From positions 3,224,001 through 3,288,000 of the forward strand of contig NZ_CP132911.1 in the NCBI RefSeq assembly GCF_036320485.1: a stretch of DNA of 64,000 nt. Reading direction: 5' to 3'. The notes beneath the pieces were generated by a model. The model was not told the origin of the DNA. It ran no database searches and was given only the letters and a program-made list of their open reading frames with translations. Of this stretch, positions 48,801 to 56,856 are shown piece after piece. This DNA is from Dyella sp. A6 (lineage in GTDB: Bacteria; Pseudomonadota; Gammaproteobacteria; Xanthomonadales; Rhodanobacteraceae). The position numbers and the translations under genes were made by a program. Each line of letters opens with the position of its first letter. Within the stretch, counting starts at the first letter, position 1.

Positions 48801-48860
48801 GCTCTGGCAGCGGCCATTCAGGGAGAGATGAGCACCCACGGGGTTCAAACGACCGTTTGA
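45837..48860 (+). CDS. Two-domain glycosyltransferase (GT4-like, dual catalytic modules)
   Basis: A 1007-residue protein. Module 1 (about 1-400) is GT4: MKILLEMQGVQCQSRHRGIG, NGGFDPRKNVKSLIHAYAAL and an EX7E motif EGFGLPPLE. A linker follows (about 405-620). Module 2 (about 625-1007) opens with DVTQ-x-x-x-DDIGTGVQRVVRSIL, then MVGTLEPRKAHAFALDAIE and a second EX7E, EGFGLPLIE. The opening and GT part of module 2 closely match the modules of the protein at 61.7-64 kb. Dual-headed enzymes of this sort often build alternating or repeated linkages of an O-antigen backbone. The stop codon lies within a hairpin. Confidence 0.88.
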   Translation: MKILLEMQGVQCQSRHRGIGRYTLELSRAFATLASPQHDVHFAFNSVFGNVTDPVISTLLPHADRDHRMVFTSLHDVAAQNIGDRRRRLAAEQVVRHALAQASADVVWYSSMIEGYVDDAVIPKPPIPGALSVATLYDLIPLHDPDAYLGHPRVRSWYDTQIEALAQCDLFLAISDWVRDDAIARLGLSPERVVNIGAGVDPRFVPATDDPATSVRLRSELGIKRPYVLYNGGFDPRKNVKSLIHAYAALPAEIRNRHQLVIVGRTAAEQLAQLKAAARKARLGDSEVVFTDFVTDEVLIRLYSECALFVFPSVMEGFGLPPLEAMACGAPVIASNASSLAEIVGDPDAMFDPRSREAITRRMREVLEQPALADTLRQNGKRQATKYSWSAVAQRALHAIEQLPRKQHANPTAQSLSRLCCVHACMPPAWLDGLSAHYEVDRVDLAPYIGHAPRDLADRLGKADRILYIGGQDQLESLAQWMHIWPGVLLGMGSWNACHPAPSTPADAHATYLSQGYAGLLGETLCVLACAAVDGCLGLLLSEAMPPNVTGPDETRKVAVLRSSNEAANCRHHLEDWYATSQLPVEARLLDILAQTFATSSNEDVLTQVSDSIVAARPAGKIRQWLVDVTQIAQDDIGTGVQRVVRSILTQWLRRPPEHIRIEPVAFVDGSYRYARRFALGLLGLPGNLLSDGFVAMNAGDTYVALDWCPHALPASEPLLRDWHRRGVEMHFIVHDLLPITLPASFHPFARDLFTNWLRLACGVADRLHCVSGATASELERWMKNSGPAYQFNRPPSIYNFTLGVDPAPVNNIPRVLPTPLAQAVDHRATLLMVGTLEPRKAHAFALDAIERLWATGHDVNLLIVGRHGWMMEHFVKRLEAHPERNRRLFWIDDADDSLLNASYRAATALLATSLGEGFGLPLIEAARHGLPVIARNLPVFREIMGEYPCYFESTDPHELAQVIAGWLGSRPQPGPHRPWTRWAESAAALAAAIQGEMSTHGVQTTV

Positions 48861-48866
48861 ACCCCG
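48839..48866 (+). terminator. 12-bp perfect hairpin spanning the stop codon
   Basis: CGGGGTTCAAAC (48839-48850) pairs with GTTTGAACCCCG (48855-48866), loop GACC. The glycosyltransferase stop codon (48858-48860) lies in the 3' arm. No T-tract follows; TTACAATGCATAAT just after could be promoter elements for etfB, so this may be an operator-like site. Confidence 0.45.
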
Positions 48867-48934
48867 TTACAATGCATAATTGAGGCTTTCGGTCGCCTCC
48901 GCTCCCCGCGGAAACGCAACTCAAGGATACACAC

Positions 48935-49681
48935 ATGAAGATTCTGGTCGGCTACAAGCGCGTCGTGGACTACAACGTGCGCATCCAGGTGAAGCCCGAC
49001 GGCACCGGCGTGGTGACCGACGGCGTGAAGCTTTCCGCCAATCCGTTCGACGACATCGCGCTGGAAGAAGCGCTGCGCCTGCGCGAGAAAGGCATCGCCG
49101 ATGAAGTGGTGGTCGTGGGCATCGGCCCGGCCGACCTTACCGCGCACCTGCGCAACGGCCTGGCCATGGGCGCCAACCGCGCCATCCACGTGGTGACCCC
49201 GAATGCGATGCAGCCGCTCACCGCCGCCCGCGTGTTCCAGAAACTGGTGGAGAAGGAACAGCCGGGCCTGGTGATCCTGGGCAAGCAGGCCATCGACGAC
49301 GACGCCAACCAGACCGGCCAGATGCTCGCTGCGCTGTGGGACCGCCCGCAGGCCACCTTCGCCAGCAAGGTCGAGATCGCGGACAACAAGGCCACGGTCA
49401 CCCGTGAAGTGGATGCCGGCCTGGAGACCATCGAAGTCGACCTGCCCGCCGTGATCACTACCGACCTGCGCCTCAACGAGCCGCGCTTCATCAAGCTTCC
49501 CGACATCATGAAGGCCAAGTCCAAGCCGATCGATGCCATCGAACTGGCTTCGCTCGGCGTCGACAGCGGCGATCACCTGAAGACCACTCACTACGCCGCG
49601 CCGGCCAAGCGCAGCAAGGGCGTGATGGTGAAGGACGCGGCCGAGCTGGTCGCGGCGCTGAAGCAGAAGGGCCTGCTCTGA
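48935..49681 (+). CDS. etfB: Electron-transfer flavoprotein beta subunit
   Basis: The 248-residue AMP-binding subunit of ETF. MKILVGYKRVVDYNVRI starts it, with NPFDDIALEEALRL and the ETF-beta signature region VEVDLPAVITTDLRLNEPRF. ETF accepts electrons from acyl-CoA dehydrogenases. AAGGA is upstream of the start codon at 48935. It is followed by etfA after 106 bp that hold a REP-like hairpin. Confidence 0.97.
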   Translation: MKILVGYKRVVDYNVRIQVKPDGTGVVTDGVKLSANPFDDIALEEALRLREKGIADEVVVVGIGPADLTAHLRNGLAMGANRAIHVVTPNAMQPLTAARVFQKLVEKEQPGLVILGKQAIDDDANQTGQMLAALWDRPQATFASKVEIADNKATVTREVDAGLETIEVDLPAVITTDLRLNEPRFIKLPDIMKAKSKPIDAIELASLGVDSGDHLKTTHYAAPAKRSKGVMVKDAAELVAALKQKGLL

Positions 49682-49745
49682 TCGCTCGCCATCTCTGCGC
49701 AGGCAGGGACCCGACGACGCTTACCTACATCAAGCCAAAGACACT

Positions 49746-49770
49746 GGATTCCGGCCTTCGCCGGAATGAC
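49746..49770. repeat. REP-like palindromic element between etfB and etfA
   Basis: ATTCCGGC-CTTC-GCCGGAAT (49748-49767) flanked by CTGG and GAC. This is the familiar short bacterial interspersed repeat of the form CTGGATTCC...GGAATGAC, common in Xanthomonadales and pseudomonad intergenic DNA. It can stabilise mRNA ends. Confidence 0.8.
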
Positions 49771-49787
49771 GGTACGAGGAATCGAAC

Positions 49788-50729
49788 ATGTCCAAAGTCC
49801 TAGTCATCGCCGAACACCTGGACGGCAAACTGAACTCTTCCACCGCGCGCGCCGTGAGCGCTGCGCAGGCCGTGAAGCCCGAGGCCATCGATGTGCTGGT
49901 GCTGGCCAACAGTGTCGCCGCACTGACCGCCGACGCTGCGAAAATCGACGGCGTGAGCCGCGTGCTCACTGTCGAGCGCGCCGAGAACGCCCACGCACTG
50001 GCCGCCGTGCTGGCGCCACAGATTGCCAAGGCCGCTGACGGCTACAGCCACGTGTTCTTGCCCTCCACCACCTTCGGCAAGGACCTGGCACCGCGCGTCG
50101 CCGCCCTGCTCGGCGTGGCACAGGTCAGCGACGTGATGAGCGTGGAAGGCGCGCACAGCTTCAAGCGTCCGATCTACGCCGGCAACGCCATCATCACCGT
50201 CGAAGCCGAGCCATCCCACGTGGTCGTCGCCACCATCCGCACCGCCTCGTGGCCGGTCGCCGGCAACGGCAACAGCGCCCCGGTCGAAGCACTGACGCTG
50301 GACGTGGCACCGCCCGCGCACACCCGCTTCGTCCAGTTGCAACAGGGCGCCAGTGACCGACCCGACCTGCAGAGCGCCAGCAAGGTGGTCTCCGGCGGCC
50401 GCGGTGTGGGCTCGAAGGAAAACTTCGACATCGTCTTCAAGCTGGCCGACAAAATCGGCGCCGCCGTGGGCGCATCCCGCGCAGCGGTAGACGCCGGCTA
50501 CGTGCCCAGCGACCTGCAAGTCGGCCAGACCGGCAAGATCATCGCCCCCGAGCTCTACATGGCCATCGGCATCTCCGGCGCCATCCAGCACCTCACCGGC
50601 ATCAAGGATGCTGGCACCATCGTGGCGATCAACAAAGACGCTGAGGCACCGATCTTCGAGGTGGCCGATTTCGGCCTGGTGGGCGACCTGTTCAAGATCA
50701 TTCCGGAGCTGGAGCAAGCCCTCAGCTAA
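49788..50729 (+). CDS. etfA: Electron-transfer flavoprotein alpha subunit
   Basis: The FAD-binding 313-residue subunit. The C-terminal FAD motifs are [40 protein letters not shown] and [20 protein letters not shown]. It works with EtfB and ETF-QO. The gene is a landmark: in Xanthomonas the variable O-antigen locus begins beside etfA, and here the insertion element and polysaccharide operon start 55 bp on. Confidence 0.97.
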   Translation: MSKVLVIAEHLDGKLNSSTARAVSAAQAVKPEAIDVLVLANSVAALTADAAKIDGVSRVLTVERAENAHALAAVLAPQIAKAADGYSHVFLPSTTFGKDLAPRVAALLGVAQVSDVMSVEGAHSFKRPIYAGNAIITVEAEPSHVVVATIRTASWPVAGNGNSAPVEALTLDVAPPAHTRFVQLQQGASDRPDLQSASKVVSGGRGVGSKENFDIVFKLADKIGAAVGASRAAVDAGYVPSDLQVGQTGKIIAPELYMAIGISGAIQHLTGIKDAGTIVAINKDAEAPIFEVADFGLVGDLFKIIPELEQALS

Positions 50730-50784
50730 CAAGGCGCAGCCGCTTCAGTGCTCTGGTAATCTCCTCGGAGGGAGGGTAATCCCC

Positions 50785-50800
50785 TGTCGACTCCCCGTAA
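50785..50800 (+). repeat. Left terminal inverted repeat of the IS3-family element
   Basis: TGTCGACTCCCCGTAA; a perfect match to the right end. Confidence 0.9.
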
Positions 50801-50857
50801 TCTTGATCCAGGCATAACTGGAGGTCTCCGGGCAAACTAGCCCCAAGGAGACCGAAG

Positions 50858-51124
50858 ATGCGCAAGAGCAAGTTCACCGAAAGTCAGATCGTCGCGACGC
50901 TGAAGCAGGTCGAAGGCGGTCGGCAGGTCAAAGATGTGTGCCGCGAGTTGGGCATATCGGACGCCACGTACTACGTGTGGAAGTCCAAGTATGGCGGGAT
51001 GGAAGCGTCCGACATACAGCGGCTGCGCGACGTCGAGGCGGAGCACGCCAAGCTCAAGCGGATGTATGCCGAGCTGGCGATGGAGAACCACGCGCTGAAG
51101 GATCTGATTGCAAAAAAGTTGTAG
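50858..51124 (+). CDS. IS3-family OrfA (DNA-binding subunit)
   Basis: An 88-residue protein with an N-terminal HTH ([28 protein letters not shown]) and a leucine-zipper-like C-terminal part. On its own it binds the element's ends. Near its end the mRNA carries the heptamer A_AAA_AAG (51112-51118), in the right phase for -1 frameshifting into orfB to make the OrfAB transposase. Confidence 0.92.
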   Translation: MRKSKFTESQIVATLKQVEGGRQVKDVCRELGISDATYYVWKSKYGGMEASDIQRLRDVEAEHAKLKRMYAELAMENHALKDLIAKKL

Positions 51125-51966
51125 ACCCGGCGCACAAGCGCCCGCTGCTGACGTGGTTGATGAATCACTACGGCTGGAGCGAGCGCCGGGCTTGTTCGGC
51201 GATGGGCTTGTCGCGATCAACGGCGCGTTACCGCCGCCGACCGGATCGGGACGAGGAAGTGATTGCGCTGCTCGCTGAACTGGCGGAACGGTTTCCAGAG
51301 CGTGGCTTCGGCAAGCTGTTTCAGCTGATTCGACGCCGCGGTCTGGTGTGGAACCACAAGAGGGTGTGGCGCGTGTATTGCCGGATGCAACTCAATCGCC
51401 GCCGACGCGGCAAGAAGCGTGTACCGAACCGGCATCCGATGCCCTTGGCGGCTGGCGAGCAGATCAACGCTAGTTGGTCGATCGACTTCATGTCCGACGC
51501 CCTGTGGGATGGGCGGCGCTTCCGGACGTTCAACGTGATTGACGACTTCAGTCGCGAAGCACTGGCCATCGAGGTCGACCTCAACCTGCCCGCCACGCGT
51601 GTCATCCGCACGCTGGAGCGGATTGCGGCCTGGCGCGGCTATCCGGCCAAGCTTCGCCTGGACAACGGGCCGGAATTCATCGCACTGGCGCTGGCCGAAT
51701 GGGCCGAGCGCAAAGGCATCACTCTGGACTTCATCGAGCCCGGCAGGCCCATGCAAAACGGCTTCATCGAGCGTTTCAACGGCAGCTTCCGCCGTGGCGT
51801 GCTCGACATGTACATCTTCCGCACGCTCACCGAAGTACGTGAGCACGCGGAACGGTGGCTGGCCGACTACAACAACGAGATTCCCCACGACAGCCTCGAC
51901 GGGCTCACGCCCGTCGAATTCCGACTTCAGAACGACCCGGCAACCTCTAATTTAGCTTGGCACTGA
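51112..51966 (+). CDS. IS3-family OrfB / OrfAB transposase catalytic part (via -1 frameshift)
   Basis: The DDE integrase part, about 284 codons read in the -1 frame from the slippery site; a free-standing ATG exists at 51160. Catalytic residues: Asp in SIDFMSD, Asp in LRLDNGPEF, Glu in [12 protein letters not shown]. No stop or deletion disrupts it. The stop lies just inside the right terminal repeat. Confidence 0.9.
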   Translation, partial: KKVVDPAHKRPLLTWLMNHYGWSERRACSAMGLSRSTARYRRRPDRDEEVIALLAELAERFPERGFGKLFQLIRRRGLVWNHKRVWRVYCRMQLNRRRRGKKRVPNRHPMPLAAGEQINASWSIDFMSDALWDGRRFRTFNVIDDFSREALAIEVDLNLPATRVIRTLERIAAWRGYPAKLRLDNGPEFIALALAEWAERKGITLDFIEPGRPMQNGFIERFNGSFRRGVLDMYIFRTLTEVREHAERWLADYNNEIPHDSLDGLTPVEFRLQNDPATSNLAWH

Positions 51967-51967
51967 T

Positions 51968-51983
51968 TTACGGGGAGTCGACA
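51968..51983 (-). repeat. Right terminal inverted repeat of the IS3-family element
   Basis: Reverse complement of the left end over all 16 bases. Confidence 0.9.
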
Positions 51984-52065
51984 CGCGTCTCCGCGGAGTA
52001 GTTCGCTGACTTGCTCATCGCTCCATACTCTCAAAGTCTGGAGCCTCCGAGAAAGCCGGGGCGGT

Positions 52066-54615
52066 TCAATTCTTTTCAACGACCGCGATCGGGGCACTCC
52101 TGCTTACCTTAACAAGCCACGAACTTTCCCCTATTGGCATACCAAAGTCGTGAAACCAAAGAACACCCTCCTGCACCATGCTAGCCTCGACCTTATATAA
52201 GCCAGGCTTAGCCGGCGGCATCATTGAAATATCGGCAGAATAAACACCATTTGCAACAAGACCGCCATCCAGCTCCATTCGTGCGTCCCAGCCCGAGTCC
52301 GGAGAACCCTCTTTCCCAACCGGCACAAAACGCCAAGAAACACGAATTGGGTGCCCCTCATCCGAATGAAAACTTATGTAGTCTGAAGACTCATTCTTGA
52401 TATTTAATGTTGCCAACAAACTACCACGAACCACACTCGGGTGGAGCAAATCTAACCGTACGTGTTTAATAACCCCCGGCGGGACTCGCCCACGAAAGGA
52501 ACGAAGAACAATGTCATTCGACCTGCCCTTATTTACCTGAATCAGCGAATCACTCACACCAATAGGCATGCCAAAGTCCTGAAACCATAACACGCCCTCC
52601 TGGACCAAGCTGACTTCAACTCGATAAAGACCAGGCTTGCTTGGTGGAACCATTGAGATATTTGTGAAATAGTCTTTACCCACCATAATATCCCCATCCA
52701 GGTCCTTTCGGGGCTTCCAATCCGTGTCCGGAGGCGCCACAACACTTACTGGAACGAAGCGCCATGAAATCCGAATTGGATGACCATCATCGGAAATGGA
52801 GCTAAGATTTTTACTGGCGGCATTACTAATACCAATGGTCGCCAATATTCTGTCGTGAGAAGCGTGTAGCCCTATAACATCAATCCGCATTCTCTTGACG
52901 ACATCCAATGGGACCTTGCCACTAAAATGAGTACGGTGATACATAACACTATTCGGCAAGCAACCACTGCCATGTCCAACAACCACAACCCGACGCACCA
53001 GATCAGCAAACTTCGCATACCCAAGACCCGCCTCATGTGCGTACGCTGAAAGTCTATTGTTAACTACATAGCACGGCGGATGCTTCACTAAATAGAACAT
53101 ATTTGGCGCATTACCTGAATAGCCATTAAGGACCGGTCTATTTAAGGCAATGGAAAGCCTCATGCCATCAATTTCATTCTCCATCGAGAATTCGTCATCA
53201 CTACCAGGCGGCACATACACAATAGCACCACGCGAAAGTATCGACGGCGTTTTTGATAAAAGCCGATTCACTCTCTCATGAAGAGTCTTAAAAGGCACGT
53301 CATAGCTTCTAAAGGCCACTCCTTCAGCCACCATCAATAAAACCATGCCGACTGCAATTGCAGTCTTGAATCTGCTGTTCGAAGACACCAGTCTATCGAA
53401 CCCTAAAGCCCCCAACACCGCCACTGGGAACACCATAATCAAATTGATTCGCGACACCGCACGAATGGCATTAATCAATGGGAGCGTATGTACAAATGAG
53501 TAAAGACTATGGCCGCGCACATCCAAAGTAAAGAGAACAAGTATGACTAGCGCAGCGAATGTAATATTGCGCAAAGCTCCCTTGACTTTCAGGATGCCGA
53601 AAATTGAAAGCATCGAGGCCGCAGCACCAAAAAACATCTGCTGCTCCCAGCGCATGGGCACGCCTTGAATTCGGCTACTCCACCGCCCCCAGATCATTGA
53701 GTTGTCTGCAAGCAAGTAGCTCTGCAAACGAGGCAGCATCATGCTCATCTCATGATAATGCCGACGAAACTTATAAATATGCGCATAATACGCATATGGA
53801 TAAAACAAGCCCAACAATGCAATGAAGCATATTGCTAATATAGCGATTAGACGCCATATTTCGCGATCACTTGCGCTTTTGAATGATCGATTAATCGCTA
53901 CGTACGGCGCGCCGTACACAGCATGATTTTGCACAACATTCTTCCCTACCAAGAAATAGGCCAGAACGTAAGCCAACAGTAACAGGGAAAGAAAGTAGCC
54001 GAGATAAATGGAACAATAAAATTGAACTGTCACCCAAAAAATAGCAAGAGCTAAGTCTTTAAATGCACATCCCGCAATAAAATCCTGCAACGCCAGTACG
54101 GCAAGCGGAACAGCAAATCTGTACGCAAGCTGCGCATGCCCATCTTGGACTGATACATCCATCGAAAATGTGAAAATAAAGGCACCAACTGCAGCAGCGC
54201 GAGACGTAATCCCAAGTCGTCGGAGAACATAGTAGCAACAGAAGAAATTCAAGGGAATGGAAAACGTATACCAACCCGTAAATGCAGCTTCAGGCGTCAG
54301 ACCAGTAAGTCGCAGCAAAACATATGCAATGAAAGTACCAAAATGATTATCACTAAACGCCAAGACGCCAGGATATGGATAAAAGTATGGCGGCGACCAT
54401 AAAAACTTGTCCTTCCCGGTAATCCAACGAAATAGATGCTCAAGGATTACGTTATTGAACCTCGCATCCCCCATGTCACCAGGCATAGCGTGAAAGTAGC
54501 TTGACTGGTGAAGTGTGATGAAGACAAAGCCAATAATGAACAGAACCAGCGGCCAAAGCATGCCCGATGGCGTGGAAGCTAAAGTGGAACTTGTTTCGTA
54601 CTTGCCTTTCATCAT
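52066..54615 (-). CDS. Polytopic GT-C-like membrane protein with tandem C-terminal beta-sandwich-like repeats
   Basis: An 849-residue protein. Residues about 18-450 hold roughly ten membrane segments, with an acidic DARFNNVILEHLFRW loop after the first, a layout typical of GT-C transferases and YfhO-like proteins. After a soluble part come two related units of about 120 residues (577-700 and 720-840). Each contains a GHPIR-x-SWRFVPV stretch, a PG-L-Y-x-VE segment, VQEGVLWF and DFGMPIG. The QEGV-x-WF motif recurs in proteins of surface-polysaccharide loci. The gene is low GC (near 40%) and last in the operon, after gtrA. It probably transfers a lipid-linked sugar on the periplasmic side. Confidence 0.72.
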   Translation of the reverse strand: MMKGKYETSSTLASTPSGMLWPLVLFIIGFVFITLHQSSYFHAMPGDMGDARFNNVILEHLFRWITGKDKFLWSPPYFYPYPGVLAFSDNHFGTFIAYVLLRLTGLTPEAAFTGWYTFSIPLNFFCCYYVLRRLGITSRAAAVGAFIFTFSMDVSVQDGHAQLAYRFAVPLAVLALQDFIAGCAFKDLALAIFWVTVQFYCSIYLGYFLSLLLLAYVLAYFLVGKNVVQNHAVYGAPYVAINRSFKSASDREIWRLIAILAICFIALLGLFYPYAYYAHIYKFRRHYHEMSMMLPRLQSYLLADNSMIWGRWSSRIQGVPMRWEQQMFFGAAASMLSIFGILKVKGALRNITFAALVILVLFTLDVRGHSLYSFVHTLPLINAIRAVSRINLIMVFPVAVLGALGFDRLVSSNSRFKTAIAVGMVLLMVAEGVAFRSYDVPFKTLHERVNRLLSKTPSILSRGAIVYVPPGSDDEFSMENEIDGMRLSIALNRPVLNGYSGNAPNMFYLVKHPPCYVVNNRLSAYAHEAGLGYAKFADLVRRVVVVGHGSGCLPNSVMYHRTHFSGKVPLDVVKRMRIDVIGLHASHDRILATIGISNAASKNLSSISDDGHPIRISWRFVPVSVVAPPDTDWKPRKDLDGDIMVGKDYFTNISMVPPSKPGLYRVEVSLVQEGVLWFQDFGMPIGVSDSLIQVNKGRSNDIVLRSFRGRVPPGVIKHVRLDLLHPSVVRGSLLATLNIKNESSDYISFHSDEGHPIRVSWRFVPVGKEGSPDSGWDARMELDGGLVANGVYSADISMMPPAKPGLYKVEASMVQEGVLWFHDFGMPIGESSWLVKVSRSAPIAVVEKN

Positions 54616-54803
54616 GCGTCATCTCATCAAGAAGTTACCTACGCGGACACGCGATAGGCCGCCTCCAAAGTCTCAAGAGTTTAAGCCGCGCGTTACATGA
54701 TTGAGACTGGAGCAACTATTTTCTTCTAATCTTGTGAAGACTGTAGGATACCGACATCGTCTCATTTCTTTGATAAGCAGGACACTGATTTGATTTCGCT
54801 CAA
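54616..54803. other. AT-rich gap between gtrA-like and GT-C-like genes
   Basis: 188 bp with no gene. I see no clear terminator; an internal promoter for the GT-C-like gene is possible but not identified. Confidence 0.3.
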
Positions 54804-55202
54804 TTAAACTTGATTATGGCTGTTTAATGAAGTCTTAAAAACAAAATGTTTTCTCGCCGCGTAGTTCCAGAAAAAGACCACTCCAGTACCAATCAATTTC
54901 GAAACCAGTGGATGTATAGAAGCGATGTCAATGCAGGCCCATAAAACAGCTTGATTAATCATCAAGCCAATTGAGCTGACCAAAAAAACTGCCGAAAGCT
55001 CATGATGCTTGCGCACGAAGCGCGCACCGCTCTTGAAAACGAAACGAATTGAAAGTACGTAGTTGAAGAGGGTCGCAGCGGTAAAGCTGGCTATAGCACT
55101 CCAAAACCATGAGAGATGCACCACTCCGGTGAGCGCTGCGAATATCAAAAAATCCAAGGCTGCCGCAGCGCCGCCAACAAAGAAGTAGCGAACTATTTTC
55201 AT
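54804..55202 (-). CDS. gtrA: GtrA-family membrane protein (putative lipid-linked sugar flippase)
   Basis: A 132-residue protein with four membrane helices, opening [18 protein letters not shown] and carrying [14 protein letters not shown] and [12 protein letters not shown], both GtrA signatures. GtrA proteins are thought to flip undecaprenyl-phosphate-linked sugars to the periplasm. Its ATG overlaps the stop of the GT2 gene by four bases (55199-55202). Confidence 0.9.
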   Translation of the reverse strand: MKIVRYFFVGGAAAALDFLIFAALTGVVHLSWFWSAIASFTAATLFNYVLSIRFVFKSGARFVRKHHELSAVFLVSSIGLMINQAVLWACIDIASIHPLVSKLIGTGVVFFWNYAARKHFVFKTSLNSHNQV

Positions 55203-55888
55203 CGGAAAAGATTATATTTTACGATGCAGTAAACGGCACGAACACCGTCCCTCCAGCCGATTTTTTTCCCTTCTTCATATGTTCTTCCGTAATATGAAAT
55301 GCCGACTTCATATATGCGCGATTTTGTCTTCGCAATTTTTGCAGTGATCTCGGGCTCGAATCCGAAGCGGTTTTCTTCGATCACGATGCCTTGAATAATT
55401 TCTCGACGGAACACCTTGTAACAGGTTTCCATATCTGTCAGATCAAGGTTCGTGAACATATTAGAAAGGAGCGTGAGGAAACCGTTACCAAGACGATGCC
55501 AATAATAGAGAACTCGATGCGGCCGCCCGCCCATGAACCTAGAGCCGAAAACCACATCAGCCTTATCCTGTAAAATCGGCTCCACCAGCAACGAATACTC
55601 ATTTGGATCGTATTCCAAATCAGCATCTTGAATAACGACTACATCGCCGGTTGCAGCCTGAATACCGGTTCGCAGCGCGGCACCCTTACCTTGGTTTACA
55701 CCATGGTAAATGATCTTGTCGACCAATGACGATATTTCGCCCTCTAGAATTGCACGGGTATTATCTTTCGAGCAATCATCTACAATAATTATTTCTTTCG
55801 AATCGTAAGCCGAAGCGCGAACGGCATCCACTATGGTTCTAATGGTTTTTTCTTCGTTGTAGCAAGGAATCACAATCGAAAGCTTCAT
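55199..55888 (-). CDS. Family-2 glycosyltransferase, DPM1/GtrB-like without membrane segments
   Basis: A 229-residue GT-A enzyme: [36 protein letters not shown] and the DADLEYDP metal site, then the [13 protein letters not shown] stretch seen in dolichol-phosphate-type transferases. It lacks the two C-terminal helices of GtrB. It is coupled by four-base overlaps both to uxs upstream and gtrA downstream, so it probably loads the uxs product (xylose) or a derived sugar onto undecaprenyl phosphate; the sugar identity is inference. Confidence 0.85.
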   Translation of the reverse strand: MKLSIVIPCYNEEKTIRTIVDAVRASAYDSKEIIIVDDCSKDNTRAILEGEISSLVDKIIYHGVNQGKGAALRTGIQAATGDVVVIQDADLEYDPNEYSLLVEPILQDKADVVFGSRFMGGRPHRVLYYWHRLGNGFLTLLSNMFTNLDLTDMETCYKVFRREIIQGIVIEENRFGFEPEITAKIAKTKSRIYEVGISYYGRTYEEGKKIGWRDGVRAVYCIVKYNLFR

Positions 55889-56838
55889 GTTTTTACAACT
55901 CCCCTAAAATAAGCAATCGTCTCCTTGAGCCCATCCTCTAGGGATATTTTGGGCTCCCACCCCATTACAGCCTTTGCCAAACTAATATCAGGTTTTCTTT
56001 GTCGAGGATCATCTTGCGGAAGTGGCTCATGTATTACCTTGGATTTGCCGCCAGTCAGACGAAGCACCATCTCTGCAAGCTCCAGCATCGTAAATTCACC
56101 TGGATTGCCGATATTCACTGGACCAGTGAATTCTGAAGGCGTATCCATCGTGCGCAGTATTACTTCGATCAAATCATCAACATAACAAAAACTGCGTGTT
56201 TGGCTACCATCACCATAGATCGTGATGTTTTCATTTTTAAGTGCTTGCACAATGAAATTACTTACTACCCGACCGTCATTCGGATGCATGCGAGGGCCGT
56301 ACGTATTAAAAATACGCACCACCTTAATATCCAAATTGTGCTGCCGCTTGTAGTCAAAGAATAAAGTCTCTGCGCAGCGCTTCCCTTCGTCATAGCAGCT
56401 ACGAATTCCCACGGGATTTACGCGTCCCCAGTAACCCTCAGGCTGGGGATGGACCTCAGGGTCACCATAGACTTCGCTTGTCGAAGCCTGAAGTATCTTG
56501 GCGCCGACTCTCTTTGCAAGCCCCAGCATGTTGATTGCGCCATGCACACTAGTTTTGGTGGTTTGCACGGGATCAAACTGGTAATGTATCGGCGACGCAG
56601 GGCAAGCTAAATTGAAGATTTTATCAACTTCAACATGGAGAGGGAGAGTTACATCGTGGCGCATGACCTCAAAGCGCTGATCACTCATCAAATGAGCTAC
56701 ATTACTTTTGCTTCCTGTGTAAAAGTTATCAACACAAAGTACATCGCTCCCAGCAGCGAGCAAACGCTCACACAGATGTGACCCTAGGAACCCTGCGCCG
56801 CCGGTAACAAGAATCTTAGAAGCTTGTTGATAATTCAT
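55885..56838 (-). CDS. uxs: UDP-glucuronate decarboxylase (UDP-xylose synthase)
   Basis: Converts UDP-glucuronate to UDP-xylose. A short-chain dehydrogenase-type fold of 317 residues: NAD motif [16 protein letters not shown], active-site STSEVYGDP and Y-x-x-x-K in SCYDEGKR, substrate-side [16 protein letters not shown] and [15 protein letters not shown]. All are Uxs hallmarks. The supplier of UDP-glucuronate, ugd, precedes it by 18 bp. Four-base overlap with the following GT2 gene. Confidence 0.95.
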   Translation of the reverse strand: MNYQQASKILVTGGAGFLGSHLCERLLAAGSDVLCVDNFYTGSKSNVAHLMSDQRFEVMRHDVTLPLHVEVDKIFNLACPASPIHYQFDPVQTTKTSVHGAINMLGLAKRVGAKILQASTSEVYGDPEVHPQPEGYWGRVNPVGIRSCYDEGKRCAETLFFDYKRQHNLDIKVVRIFNTYGPRMHPNDGRVVSNFIVQALKNENITIYGDGSQTRSFCYVDDLIEVILRTMDTPSEFTGPVNIGNPGEFTMLELAEMVLRLTGGKSKVIHEPLPQDDPRQRKPDISLAKAVMGWEPKISLEDGLKETIAYFRGVVKT

Positions 56839-56856
56839 GCGAAGTCATCCATTAGA

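Larger units (their letters stand above)
50785..51983 (+). mobile_element. IS3-family insertion sequence, IS407-like, apparently intact
   Basis: A 1199-bp element. Perfect 16-bp terminal repeats: TGTCGACTCCCCGTAA at 50785-50800 and its reverse complement at 51968-51983. It holds overlapping orfA and orfB in the standard IS3 arrangement with a slippery heptamer. Flanking bases (CCCC left, CGCG right) do not form a target-site duplication. It sits at the junction between core genes and the low-GC polysaccharide region. Confidence 0.93.

Noticed and set aside
50781..51987. Target-site duplication of the IS3-family element
   Set aside because: CCCC on the left and CGCG on the right do not match; no 3- or 4-base duplication can be called.
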